Assembly: GCA_030272835.1 (NCBI GenBank) | Contig: SZOQ01000007.1 | Coordinates: 1 to 64,000 of the forward strand | Reading direction: 5' to 3' | DNA length: 64,000 nucleotides | DNA from: 2-12-FULL-60-25 sp003576745 | GTDB lineage: Bacteria > Patescibacteriota > Patescibacteriia > 2-12-FULL-60-25 | In this document: positions 15,518 through 23,650 of the stretch, one piece after another | Layout of the letters: each line of letters opens with the position of its first letter | Numbering within the stretch: position 1 is the first letter of the stretch | The notes under the pieces: model-generated | Database searches by the model: none | The model's input: only the letters and a program-made list of their open reading frames with translations | What the model was told of the DNA's origin: nothing | Made by a program: the position numbers and the translations under genes

Positions 15518-16861
15518 ATGGGGCAAAGAAAACAGAAGGCGTGGATTATTTCAGCAAACATGGGCTATGGGCATGACCGGGCAGCTCATGGACTCGAAGA
15601 AATTGCGGTGGACAACTCGTTTATCACTTCCAATACATACCCGGGCATCCCGAAACAGGACCGAAAACTCTGGAAAGAAACGCGGACGCTATATGAAACC
15701 ATTTCGCGCCTCAAACCCGTACCAATTCTCGGGCACTTGCTCTTTGAGGCCATGGATCGCTTTCAGGAAATCCCGCCTTTTTACCCACGGCGTGATTTGT
15801 CCGATCCGAATCTTCAGCTTCAGGGCATGTACCGGTTTATTAAGAAGGGCTTGGGAAGACATCTGACCGATAAACTCAATAAAGATCCCCGTCCGGTCGT
15901 CTGTACGTTCCCGCTCACGGCCTTTGCCATGGAATATCACGGCTACAGCGAGAATATCTATGTGGTCGTGACGGATACCGACATGAGCAGGGCGTGGGTG
16001 CCCCTCGATCCGAAAAAGAGCAAGCTCCAGTACCTCGCGCCGACGGGACGCGTGGTGGAGCGTCTCAAGCTCTATGGCGTGAGCAATGACCGTATTTTCC
16101 ATACCGGCTTTCCCCTGCCGAAAAGCATCATCGGGGGAACGGATTCAACTATCGCCAAAAAAGACATTGCCCGGCGCATCTGCAATCTGGATCCGAACGG
16201 AATTTTCCTGAACAGGTATTGGCGCACGCTCCGGGCGGAACTCGGTCTCGGAAGCTGTCTGCGGCTCAAAAGCATGAAACGATCGCCGGTCACTGTTACC
16301 TTCGCCGTCGGCGGCGCGGGAGCGCAAAAACAAATCGGCGCGGCCATTCTCCGAAGTCTTCGGGAAAAAATTCGCCGGAAAGAAATGCGCCTCATCCTCG
16401 TTGCAGGAACACGGAAGGTGGTTGGGGATTATTTTATCGAACATGCGCGTCAGGCGCGTCTCGGGCCCGAACTCGGGAAAGGCGTTGTCGTATATTACAA
16501 TGAAGACCGGCATGCGTATTTCCACGGCTTTGATAAGATTCTGCGTGAGACGGACATTTTATGGACAAAGCCGTCTGAACTTTCCTTCTATACCGGAGCG
16601 GGCATCCCTATTCTCATGGCTCCGCCTGTCGGTTCCCAGGAGGAATTCAACAAACTCTGGCTCCTGAACGTGGGCGGCGGCATTGCCATGCACGAACCGG
16701 AAACCTGCGATGAGTGGCTCACAGACTGGATACAAAGCGGCGCGCTCGCCAGGATGGCCTGGAATGGCTATATCGAAGCGCCAACCCACGGTACCTATCG
16801 CATCGAAAGCATTATTACAGGGATTAAAGTCGAAGTGGAACAATTGCCATTGATCGTATAG
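15518..16861 (+). CDS. Glycosyltransferase-like protein (GT28 / MGDG synthase-like)
   Basis: A 447-residue protein with the N-terminal signature WIISANMGYGHDRAAHGLEE, like the start of MGDG synthase/processive diacylglycerol glycosyltransferases (SAxxGxGHxxAA), and a C-terminal half resembling a GT-B nucleotide-sugar domain (VTFAVGGAGAQKQIGAAIL; WTKPSELSFYTGAGIPILMAPPVGSQEEFN). It probably transfers a sugar to a membrane lipid, which fits its place after cls. The donor-binding motif is unusual compared with true MurG/MGDG synthases, so catalytic activity is not certain. No membrane helix is present; it should be a peripheral cytoplasmic protein. Confidence 0.7.
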   Translation: MGQRKQKAWIISANMGYGHDRAAHGLEEIAVDNSFITSNTYPGIPKQDRKLWKETRTLYETISRLKPVPILGHLLFEAMDRFQEIPPFYPRRDLSDPNLQLQGMYRFIKKGLGRHLTDKLNKDPRPVVCTFPLTAFAMEYHGYSENIYVVVTDTDMSRAWVPLDPKKSKLQYLAPTGRVVERLKLYGVSNDRIFHTGFPLPKSIIGGTDSTIAKKDIARRICNLDPNGIFLNRYWRTLRAELGLGSCLRLKSMKRSPVTVTFAVGGAGAQKQIGAAILRSLREKIRRKEMRLILVAGTRKVVGDYFIEHARQARLGPELGKGVVVYYNEDRHAYFHGFDKILRETDILWTKPSELSFYTGAGIPILMAPPVGSQEEFNKLWLLNVGGGIAMHEPETCDEWLTDWIQSGALARMAWNGYIEAPTHGTYRIESIITGIKVEVEQLPLIV

Positions 16862-16954
16862 AACGGTCATCGATTCTTCGCTTGAGGAACACGGGTTTCG
16901 GATTTCGGGACTCTAAGCCAGGGAGGAAATTGTGTCTGAGAGCTATTTGCTTTC

Positions 16955-17112
16955 GTTATTCGCTATTAGAATTGGTGAAAGGGAACACGTGAGTGGTGAG
17001 TAGTGAGTGGTTACAGGTTTCGGGCGCGTGACTCACGACCTACGAACCTACGGACTTACAGATACAAGAGCCAAGGACTACGGGCATCGGCTTTTGGATG
17101 CAAACCGCATTC
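16955..17112 (+). repeat. Intergenic repeat family, copy 6 (forward)
   Basis: AATTGGTGAAAGGGAACACG, GTGAGTGGTTACAGGTTTCG and one octamer run (ACCTACGA, ACCTACGG, ACTTACAG) ending AAGGACTACGGGCATCGG. The gap 16862-17200 holds nothing else apart from the promoter region of the next gene. Confidence 0.8.
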
Positions 17113-17200
17113 TTATTCAATAAATATTTTTTATTTCATGCTCACGTGTGTTAGAATATATTCGTCGAATGGTGCATCCCGAACCTTCAAAGGAGTTCGC

Positions 17201-17674
17201 ATGGGTCTCGAGGACAAATGTTGCCGTATCTGCGAATGCTTTCTGAGGGAAGACGGCCAATGCTCAAACCCTCATTGTTCGACGCATCGGACAACGGTCC
17301 GCGCGCCGGAACATACGGCATGCACCGAAAGCGGCTTTTCACACAAGCCGACTCGGAAAATTTCCTATCGCGACCTTGTTCGACGTAAGAAAAAACTCCC
17401 CGCCGGCGTATATACGCTACTGGAATTGGAGGGCGCAGCCGTGCCTCCGCCCCCGCTTGTGCCGGAGCTCGATATCGTCACTCCGGAAACATCCGGAACG
17501 GATGATGAAGGCGATCGGCCGACTCCCGTGGAAGTTCCTGTGGCCAGAGACGAAATGCCTCACGCGCCCGCGAACGCCAAATCCGCAACGAGAACCCATA
17601 GCGGGATGCGCAAACGCGCATGCCTCAACGAAGTCATCGCCGACCTCGACAAAGAAAAAGCCGGAAACGGCTGA
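17201..17674 (+). CDS. Small protein with an N-terminal Cys/His zinc-ribbon-like motif
   Basis: A 157-residue protein whose first 35 residues contain a zinc-ribbon-like cluster (CCRICECFLREDGQCSNPHC). The middle and C-terminal parts are Pro/Glu-rich and probably disordered, ending with a basic helix (MRKRACLNEVIADLDKEKAG). AAAGGAG lies five bases before the ATG at 17201, which decides this start over upstream in-frame codons lying in repeat DNA. A possible extended -10 (TGTTAGAAT) is at about 17150. The gene is followed by an intrinsic terminator. No family recognised. Confidence 0.75.
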   Translation: MGLEDKCCRICECFLREDGQCSNPHCSTHRTTVRAPEHTACTESGFSHKPTRKISYRDLVRRKKKLPAGVYTLLELEGAAVPPPPLVPELDIVTPETSGTDDEGDRPTPVEVPVARDEMPHAPANAKSATRTHSGMRKRACLNEVIADLDKEKAGNG

Positions 17675-17682
17675 ATCTCTCA

Positions 17683-17715
17683 AACGTCGATCCTTATCTT
17701 GGATCGGCGTTTTTC
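17683..17715 (+). terminator. Intrinsic terminator
   Basis: Stem AACGTCGATCC / GGATCGGCGTT (one wobble), loop TTATCTT, then TTTTT; eight bases after the stop at 17674. Confidence 0.9.
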
Positions 17716-18200
17716 CATTATGTAATTCTCAATCAACAAAATGCCTCAGCCGGCATCATATCGGCGAAAGTACGTATAGCCATCGAGAAAAGTTCACATC
17801 GTCTACCTCGCTTCGCTTGTCGTCCTTTCACAGATACCCTCCCTCTCAGTTTCTCGTGATCCGCTCCCTTTGCAGGGGTTCGGAGATTCTCTCACTCCCC
17901 CGAAACCTTCCGCTCGCGGTCCGGGGCGGCTCTGCACTGGCCCGCCGCTAGCAGGCCTCTCTCCGCCCGTTCGATTCATCCCTCCAAGCACCAAATAAAA
18001 ATCCCGCCGTATAGCGGAATTTTTATTTGGCAGACCAACCCCCAACTTTTGGAACCAGCTCATCTCTGAGCTGAAACAGTTTTATGCCATCGATTTTAAA
18101 GCTAAAAAGGCTGATTTTGTAGGCTCAAGACTACCCCATTACAGAGTAGAATTATGCAGAATGAGCAGGAATGAGCGGGCATGGGACAGGTATAAGCGGG
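17716..18200. other. Gene-poor stretch with GC-rich block, hairpin and coding remnant
   Basis: No confident gene. 17850-17990 is a GC-rich block with hairpin potential (CGGTCCGGGGCGG, CCCGCCGCTAGC). A strong palindrome at 17991-18030 (CCAAATAAAAAT...ATTTTTATTTGG) looks like a bidirectional terminator. From about 18016 to 18223 a plus-strand frame without a start reads protein-like residues (ISELKQFYAIDFKAKKADFV ... NERAWDRYKRVDMKAKN) and stops at TGA; it may be the tail of a lost gene. Its base use is AT-richer than both sides. Confidence 0.4.
17991..18030. terminator. Bidirectional terminator-like palindrome
   Basis: CCAAATAAAAAT and ATTTTTATTTGG enclose a CCCGC/GCGG core; T-runs lie on both strands. 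Confidence 0.6.
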
Positions 18201-18229
18201 TTGACATGAAGGCGAAAAACTGATAGAAA
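18201..18229 (+). promoter_or_regulatory. Sigma-70-type promoter for the 18338/18505 pair
   Basis: TTGACA (18201-18206), 17-base spacer, TAGAAA (18224-18229). It lies about 110 bases upstream of ATG 18338. Confidence 0.6.
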
Positions 18230-18337
18230 GCTATGTCATCCTGACCCCTACGGCAGGGAAAGCCGAGACCTTTCACAATTAGAGGTGATCCCATCGCGAA
18301 CACTCATCAGACGGCAAGCGCCTCGCCGCGCTTTCCC

Positions 18338-18508
18338 ATGGCGAACCGCGCTTACCATCCTACGGGTTACGACCTGTGGTGGTGGCAAGGACGACGGGCA
18401 GCCGAGGAAGAAAAGCCACGGGAGCCACCCTTTTTGTTTGGCTACGGCTACGACGTGAGCTGCTGGCTCGATGGCTACGACAACGTGCGACAGGAGGAGA
18501 CGATATGA
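18338..18508 (+). CDS. 56-residue aromatic-rich small protein
   Basis: ATG at 18338 opens a frame that stops at 18506-18508, overlapping the next gene's ATG. The product (MANRAYHPTGYDLWWWQGRR ... GYGYDVSCWLDGYDNVRQEE) is rich in Trp, Tyr and Gly. The pattern of two Gly-aromatic segments before WL-GY is loosely like ribosome modulation factor (RMF), but I would not assign it. Support for being real: exact translational coupling (ATATGA) to a well-formed gene, and a promoter upstream. Against: no clear ribosome site. Confidence 0.5.
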   Translation: MANRAYHPTGYDLWWWQGRRAAEEEKPREPPFLFGYGYDVSCWLDGYDNVRQEETI

Positions 18509-18981
18509 GCATCGACACGTTCAAGAAGGCCGGTATCTACCTCCGCTATTGCCGCTTCGCGGTAGTTCCCGAGATTCCGTACGCGCAGGATGTGCTCTAC
18601 GCCCTGCGACTCTCGGAGGAGGAGAAATGCTACACGTTTTGTGTGTGCAACCACGCCACCTATGTGGTGAATGTAGGCCTCATCATCGCGGCGGTCGGCT
18701 ACGACGTGCTCTGCATGGAGCGGTACGACGAGGCCAAAGCCCGCAAGATCATCGCGCAGGCGATCCTCAGCCTCACCGCAGACGAGGACAAGTGCCTGTT
18801 CAACTTGGCACTCGCCGAGGCGACGGAGACGGTTACGGGACAGCCCGCGCCGTACCGCCTGAAGCGCGACGCCACTCTCGCGATGTGCGAATGCGCGTCG
18901 TGCAAGGAACGCAAGGCACCCCTCGATCCGTTCGACGACGGAAGCGAAATCGAAGGTCGAGGCTTCGATCTCTACGACTGA
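18505..18981 (+). CDS. Hypothetical protein with C-terminal CxC..C cluster
   Basis: A 158-residue soluble protein. An AGGAGGAG ribosome site five bases before ATG 18505 fixes the start. Residues 1-120 look globular (YCRFAVVPEIPYAQDVLYAL; FCVCNHATYVVNVGLIIAAV); the C-terminus has CECASCKERKAPLDPFDDG, a possible metal site. It is richer in GC and uses a much stronger Shine-Dalgarno than core genes around it, and it lies between a tRNA-Glu gene and gene-poor DNA, which fits acquisition by transfer. No family recognised. A terminator follows at 19001. Confidence 0.7.
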   Translation: MSIDTFKKAGIYLRYCRFAVVPEIPYAQDVLYALRLSEEEKCYTFCVCNHATYVVNVGLIIAAVGYDVLCMERYDEAKARKIIAQAILSLTADEDKCLFNLALAEATETVTGQPAPYRLKRDATLAMCECASCKERKAPLDPFDDGSEIEGRGFDLYD

Positions 18982-19000
18982 TATCGCGCATCCGTGCGGC

Positions 19001-19039
19001 AAAGAGCACACTCGCTCTCGCCGCTCGGGTGCGCTCTTT
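19001..19039 (+). terminator. Terminator of the 18505 gene
   Basis: AAAGAGC-A-CAC / GTGC-GCTCTTT type stem, followed by CTTTAC. Confidence 0.7.
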
Positions 19040-19043
19040 CTTT

Positions 19044-19084
19044 ACAAAAAAAACAAATCCACCTCGTTGGTACGAAGCGGATTT
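19044..19084 (-). terminator. Terminator of tRNA-Glu
   Basis: On the minus strand, stem AAATCC / GGATTT with inner CTTCGT / ACGAGG and loop ACCA, followed by a run of eight T. Confidence 0.75.
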
Positions 19085-19086
19085 GC

Positions 19087-19161
19087 TGGCAGCCCCTGGG
19101 GGAATCGAACCCCCGTTTTCAGGATGAGAACCTGACGTCCTAACCACTAGACGAAGAGGCC
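19087..19161 (-). tRNA. tRNA-Glu (anticodon CTC)
   Basis: 75 bases including encoded CCA. Acceptor GGCCTCT/AGGGGCT, D-arm TCGTCTAGTGGTTAGGAC, anticodon arm CAGG-TTCTCAT-CCTG (CTC reads GAG), T-arm GGGGG-TTCGATT-CCCCC, discriminator G. Confidence 0.95.
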
Positions 19162-19252
19162 TGGAAAGCTGGCGGCCGTCGCTGAAGCCGGAAGCCTGCA
19201 GGCGGGAGATTAGTGAAGTTTAAAGACCTCCACAATAACGAACGATGTGCTC

Positions 19253-20572
19253 TTAGGGACGATGTATCCAATCCTTCGTCATACGCACCAAAAGAAACGG
19301 CGCCTGCAAGGGTTCGGCCATAAGTTCCTTTACCACCTTTTCCATGCGCGATCCCTGCGAACCTTTTACAAGAATCAGATCTCCCTGCCGGATAAGTCCT
19401 TGGAGGAACAGGCCGCCCTCTGCGCTCGTGTCAAAAGAATGAATACGCTCAGCGGACATTCCGGCCTCTTGCGCGGCGGCCGCAATGGCGCGCGCGAGTG
19501 TACCACATGTCACCAGTTCGTCAATGCCGAGCGCAGCCGCTTCGTGTCCGACGGAACGATGCGCCTCATCGGAATACTCCCCGAGTTCACGCATGTCACC
19601 GAATGCCGCAATGCGGCGTTGGCCTTCTCCCACGGGTATGCCTGCCAAATCTCGAAGCGCAGAGATCACGGCGGTTGCGGACGCCGCATTGTAGGAGTCG
19701 TCAATGAGATACGTGCCTTTAATGCCTTTGATAATGCGCGTACGCCCGGGAATGCCGTGATAATCCCGTTCCAGACGCTCAAGCGCTTTCGCCGCAGGAA
19801 TATCGAGTTTGGTGGCTACGGCAAGGGCCGCGGCTGCAGCATAGGCCTGCGGCCGGCCAACCGTCCCTCGAAGCTCAAGAGCATATTCCTTTCCGAGGAC
19901 GGCAAACGAAACCACAAGGCCGACAGGAAAAATATGACCAAGCTCATTGGTTTCCGTGAGCGTCTGCGCATCCACGATACGGACATCGCTCCCTTCCGAC
20001 GTGCCGAAATATGCGCATTCCGTCCGGCACTCCTTGCGCATGGCGGTAACGCGGCTGTCATCGTTATTCAAAACGCCGAGTCCGTCTGCCGGCAAAGCCC
20101 GTATAAGCGTTGCTTTTTCATTCGCGACATCGTCTACGGTGCCAAAAAATTCTGTATGCGCCGGAGCAACGGCCGTGATGACAGAAATTGACGGCGGAGC
20201 AATGCCGACAAGCCATGCCAGATCGCCCTTATGATCCGCGCCCATCTCTAAAATGAGAGTCGTTGCGCCTATTCTCCCGAATCCCCATCCGAGCCAAAGC
20301 GTCCTCCATAACACCAGAAGCCATTTCAAAGGGTCGCGACCGGGCGTCTGAACATTCAAAATGGTAAAGGGAACGCCGTACTCGTTATTATAATTTTTCA
20401 ACGAAGCGCGAACGGACGATCCCGCCTCGCGAGCTCCCAGCGCGGCGGCAATGGTTTCTTTTGCCGATGATTTCCCGACAGAGCCTGTAACGGCGATAAT
20501 GAATGGCTTTTCACGTCGTATCGCCCGCCTGGCAGCGGCGGCGAAGATCGTAATAATGACAGATTTCAGCAT
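19253..20572 (-). CDS. murF: UDP-N-acetylmuramoyl-tripeptide--D-Ala-D-Ala ligase
   Basis: A 439-residue Mur ligase that adds D-Ala-D-Ala to the UDP-MurNAc tripeptide, the last cytoplasmic step of peptidoglycan precursor synthesis. Visible marks: ATP loop FIIAVTGSVGKSSAKETI, ILEMGADHKGDLAWL (the MurF-type EMG segment), VLNNDDSRV, and the C-terminal domain start IPGRTRIIKGIKGTYLIDDSYNA. The N-terminal uracil-binding domain is much reduced: the ATP loop begins near residue 30 instead of about 105, so this is a short MurF-like form. The start at 20572 lies four bases after the ftsI stop, so the two are one operon. Confidence 0.93.
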   Translation of the reverse strand: MLKSVIITIFAAAARRAIRREKPFIIAVTGSVGKSSAKETIAAALGAREAGSSVRASLKNYNNEYGVPFTILNVQTPGRDPLKWLLVLWRTLWLGWGFGRIGATTLILEMGADHKGDLAWLVGIAPPSISVITAVAPAHTEFFGTVDDVANEKATLIRALPADGLGVLNNDDSRVTAMRKECRTECAYFGTSEGSDVRIVDAQTLTETNELGHIFPVGLVVSFAVLGKEYALELRGTVGRPQAYAAAAALAVATKLDIPAAKALERLERDYHGIPGRTRIIKGIKGTYLIDDSYNAASATAVISALRDLAGIPVGEGQRRIAAFGDMRELGEYSDEAHRSVGHEAAALGIDELVTCGTLARAIAAAAQEAGMSAERIHSFDTSAEGGLFLQGLIRQGDLILVKGSQGSRMEKVVKELMAEPLQAPFLLVRMTKDWIHRP

Positions 20573-20576
20573 AATG

Positions 20577-22556
20577 TTATCCCTCGGGCGGCGGCGTGGT
20601 CCTTCCATCCGATTCTCCGGACGGAGAATGATTCTGCGCGGGGTCCTCATTCTGTACACCTTCCTGTCCATTATTTCCAGAGCTCTCCAAAACAGACCCG
20701 TTTTCCGTGTCGATGGATACGGCATCAGGAGCCGTGGACAAGTCCGCCGGAACATCAGGAATCACGGAAGATTCGGGCACGGCGTTCAGATCGCGCTCCG
20801 TGGGCACTTCCAAATACGCAAGAACGAATGTCGCAAGTTCGCTCCAGAGCGGAGCAGATGTGACTTCAGCGAATTTTCCCGCGAGGGGCCTGTCGAATTT
20901 CACAAGCATGACAAAAGCGGGATTATCCGCAGGCGCAAACCCAACGAACGTATTTTCATACACGCCGTCAAGATACCCCGCTCCACGCGGATTCGCCATT
21001 TGCGCCGTCCCCGTTTTGCCCGCCACATAATACCCGGGAACGCGCGCGCGTTTTCCATGCCCCCGCTCCACAACGGATACGAGCATGCCTGTAACAAGCT
21101 GCGCTGTCCGGGCGCTGATGGGTGTTCCTATGGATGCAGGTTCCGTTTTTTGGCGGGTTCCGTCCGGATGGAGGATTTCATCCACGATATGCGGCTTCAT
21201 GAGCCTCCCGCCGTTTGCGAGTGCCGCGAACGCCGTAATGAGCTGAATAGGCGTTACGCTTATCCCCTGGCCGAACGAGGCTGTTGCATAATACACATCG
21301 GCTTTTTTGGCCAGACCGAGAATATTCCCCTCTGCCTCCGGGGTAAGTTCTATTCCGGTCTTCTTCCCGAATCCAAATGCCCGCACACCGGCGGCAAATG
21401 CTTCTTTTCCGATCAGCCGCTGCACAAAAATCGTTCCGGTGTTCAGCGACTCCTCGAGTACCTGGGTCATGGTTTTAACGCCGTGGGACTGTTTATCGAA
21501 ATTTTTTATTTCAAAATCGTCTATTTTTTCCACGCCGGGATCATTGTAGGTTGTATTGGGAGATATAACATTTCGTTCAATACCGATAGCCATGGTAAAA
21601 GGCTTAAATACCGAACCCGGTTCATACTGCGCGAAGGTATTCGGATTATTGAATATTGCGAGATTTTTTACATCTCCGTAACGGGCCGGATCGAAATCCG
21701 GGACGGAGCACATGGCAATCATCGCACCCGTATCGGGATTCATGATGATGACGGAACCGCCGGCCGCTTCATAGCGCGCCACGGCCGCCTCGAGTCTTCT
21801 GCACGTTTCATACTGGATTGTCCGGTCGATGGTAAGGATGACGTCTGCGCCGTTCACTGCCTCGCGTATATCTCCCCCGCCGAGCATAAGCCTTCTGCCT
21901 CCAGCATCTTTTTGCGCCGTTACATATCCGGGCTTGCCTGCCAGTACATCGTCGAATGACCCTTCGATCCCGTACACGCCTTTTCCCAGCCCGTTCTCTT
22001 CCGTCCGCACAAACCCGACCACATGCCCGCCGATATGCTGTTCCGGATAAAAACGCGCCCATCCTTTTACAAGCCCCACGCCTGCAAGACGAAGCGCCTC
22101 GATTTCCCTTGCCTGTTCCGTGGACAAGCTCTTCGCGAGCGGGTCGTATGGATCGTCTGGATTTGAGGTCCAGCGTTCCACGAGTTCAGCCTCCGTTTTA
22201 TCTACATATGACGCAAGACTCCGAGCAACCTCGCCGGGATTGTCCATGGCCTTCGGAACGCCATAGAGCAGCCACGCGTCTCTGTTCGTTGCGAGCGGAT
22301 GCAATGTATCGTCCGCACGGTCACGGACAAGAATTCTTCCGCGAACGGGAACGAGTAATTCCTGAAGCTCGTGCTGGCTCGTTGCCAAAAGGCGATAAGT
22401 TTTTCCATTCCATATCTGAAGATAATACAGGCGTCCGACAATAAGGATGCCCAGGGCCAAAAAAATGTATTGGAGCGCCTTCAGCCGTTCACCGGACGCT
22501 CCTCCAAGCTTTGACCGCTGTTCTACCCTCCAGCCTGCCGCACCGTATGCACTCAT
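20577..22556 (-). CDS. ftsI: Class B penicillin-binding protein (FtsI/PBP2-like transpeptidase)
   Basis: A 659-residue peptidoglycan transpeptidase. One N-terminal membrane helix (about 27-46), a pedestal domain (with RGRILVRDRADDTLHPLATN), then the transpeptidase domain with SxxK in YEPGSVFKPFTMA, SxN in EESLNTGTI and KTG in VAGKTGTAQM. The C-terminal 60 residues are an acidic, Ser/Pro-rich tail of low complexity. It cross-links septal or lateral wall peptides; the family covers FtsI and SpoVD, and context with murF favours a division/wall role. Middle gene of the operon 23627 to 19253. Confidence 0.93.
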   Translation of the reverse strand: MSAYGAAGWRVEQRSKLGGASGERLKALQYIFLALGILIVGRLYYLQIWNGKTYRLLATSQHELQELLVPVRGRILVRDRADDTLHPLATNRDAWLLYGVPKAMDNPGEVARSLASYVDKTEAELVERWTSNPDDPYDPLAKSLSTEQAREIEALRLAGVGLVKGWARFYPEQHIGGHVVGFVRTEENGLGKGVYGIEGSFDDVLAGKPGYVTAQKDAGGRRLMLGGGDIREAVNGADVILTIDRTIQYETCRRLEAAVARYEAAGGSVIIMNPDTGAMIAMCSVPDFDPARYGDVKNLAIFNNPNTFAQYEPGSVFKPFTMAIGIERNVISPNTTYNDPGVEKIDDFEIKNFDKQSHGVKTMTQVLEESLNTGTIFVQRLIGKEAFAAGVRAFGFGKKTGIELTPEAEGNILGLAKKADVYYATASFGQGISVTPIQLITAFAALANGGRLMKPHIVDEILHPDGTRQKTEPASIGTPISARTAQLVTGMLVSVVERGHGKRARVPGYYVAGKTGTAQMANPRGAGYLDGVYENTFVGFAPADNPAFVMLVKFDRPLAGKFAEVTSAPLWSELATFVLAYLEVPTERDLNAVPESSVIPDVPADLSTAPDAVSIDTENGSVLESSGNNGQEGVQNEDPAQNHSPSGESDGRTTPPPEG

Positions 22557-22565
22557 GGGAATGTA

Positions 22566-23627
22566 TTAATACAACTCTCGCTTTTTCCGAACCTGTTCCA
22601 GATATTGGCCGAAAACGTCATAGGCATCCTGCCGTTGGCCGGCTGGAGGCGCCGTGCTCGTTGGAATGAGAACCTCTCCCTGACGGATTTCCGCGGGCGT
22701 AAAGCTCCGAAGTCCGAGCTGCACAATGCGGCCTGTCAGATCCATACGTTCCTCCGGAAGATCGGTATTCACCGAGGCATTCCATCCGGAAAAAGCAAAC
22801 TCGGCCGTAATATGTCCAATCTCATTTCCCGCGTCGTCCAGCATGGGCCACGATCCCTGCAAAGAACGGAATGTTCTGGAGTCTCGATCGATCGAGGCAT
22901 ACCACGTTCCTTTTGCCGCGCCGGCGGCGCTCCGTTTTACCCAGGCGACTTCGTCTGGATGAGGATTGCGGAGATTCCAAGCGCCCACAAGCGACAAAAG
23001 AACTGTCTCAACCGCAGCGGGTTGTATGCGCAAGGACATGTTCAGAACGCGACGGCCCTGCTCTGCGGTTTCCGCAACCGACCCTATGGGAACGGCGACG
23101 GATGAAATGCCCGAAGCCTTCAAGGCAGCGCGTATATCGGAACCGTTTCCCGTTGAACGGAAGGCTTTCATGCCCGCTTTGTCAAGAAGAATATCGCGGT
23201 CGAATGAAAACCAGCGTGCGTTCGTTGAGGTTGCCGCAAGCGTGCGGACATACTCTTCCGTCCCCGTTGATACCTCGCGCAAACGAAACGCCACAGCATC
23301 GGAAGCGAGAACCGCGTCGAAACTCTGAAAACCGTCTGCACGGCCGTTTTGACTGAATCCGGCCACGCCACGAAGCCTCGGGCGAGCAGGGTCGCGAAGA
23401 TCGGCGCTGCCGGCAAAGGACAGCCATTTATCCAGAACAAACCCGCCACCCGACGCGCGGATATCCCAAAAAACGCTCGCCTGCACGGTTTGCGCCGTTT
23501 GCGCAATGGACAGGTTTTGAAACGCATCCTGAATGGCCTTCTCCGGCGTCACCCGAAAGACGAAATACCAAAGCATCCCGCCGCCGACAGCCAGCAGAAA
23601 CACAAGAAAAACGATGAGACGTTTCAT
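22566..23627 (-). CDS. Hypothetical extracytoplasmic anchored protein, first gene of the wall operon
   Basis: A 353-residue protein with an N-terminal membrane anchor (about 4-25) and a large outer domain of alternating beta strands, without Cys. I recognise no family. It ends nine bases before the ftsI start and shares the operon with ftsI and murF, so a role in wall synthesis or division is plausible (inference from context). The promoter is leaderless: TGCTATCAT with six bases to the ATG. Confidence 0.7.
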   Translation of the reverse strand: MKRLIVFLVFLLAVGGGMLWYFVFRVTPEKAIQDAFQNLSIAQTAQTVQASVFWDIRASGGGFVLDKWLSFAGSADLRDPARPRLRGVAGFSQNGRADGFQSFDAVLASDAVAFRLREVSTGTEEYVRTLAATSTNARWFSFDRDILLDKAGMKAFRSTGNGSDIRAALKASGISSVAVPIGSVAETAEQGRRVLNMSLRIQPAAVETVLLSLVGAWNLRNPHPDEVAWVKRSAAGAAKGTWYASIDRDSRTFRSLQGSWPMLDDAGNEIGHITAEFAFSGWNASVNTDLPEERMDLTGRIVQLGLRSFTPAEIRQGEVLIPTSTAPPAGQRQDAYDVFGQYLEQVRKKRELY

Positions 23628-23633
23628 GACCCA

Positions 23634-23639
23634 ATGATA
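23634..23639 (-). promoter_or_regulatory. Extended -10 box (leaderless) of the wall operon
   Basis: Minus strand TGCTATCAT; six bases (TGGGTC) separate the hexamer from ATG 23627. Confidence 0.6.
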
Positions 23640-23650
23640 GCAGAATTGCT

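Noticed and set aside
17850..17990. Possible degenerate tRNA or small RNA gene
   Set aside because: GC-rich hairpins are present, but no cloverleaf, T-loop or CCA end can be drawn.
19247..20191. 314-codon plus-strand frame
   Set aside because: Antisense to murF and without protein-like features.
20451..21959. 502-codon open frame on the plus strand
   Set aside because: It lies antisense to ftsI, whose catalytic motifs are intact; the composition (Arg/His/Cys-rich) is typical of a shadow frame.
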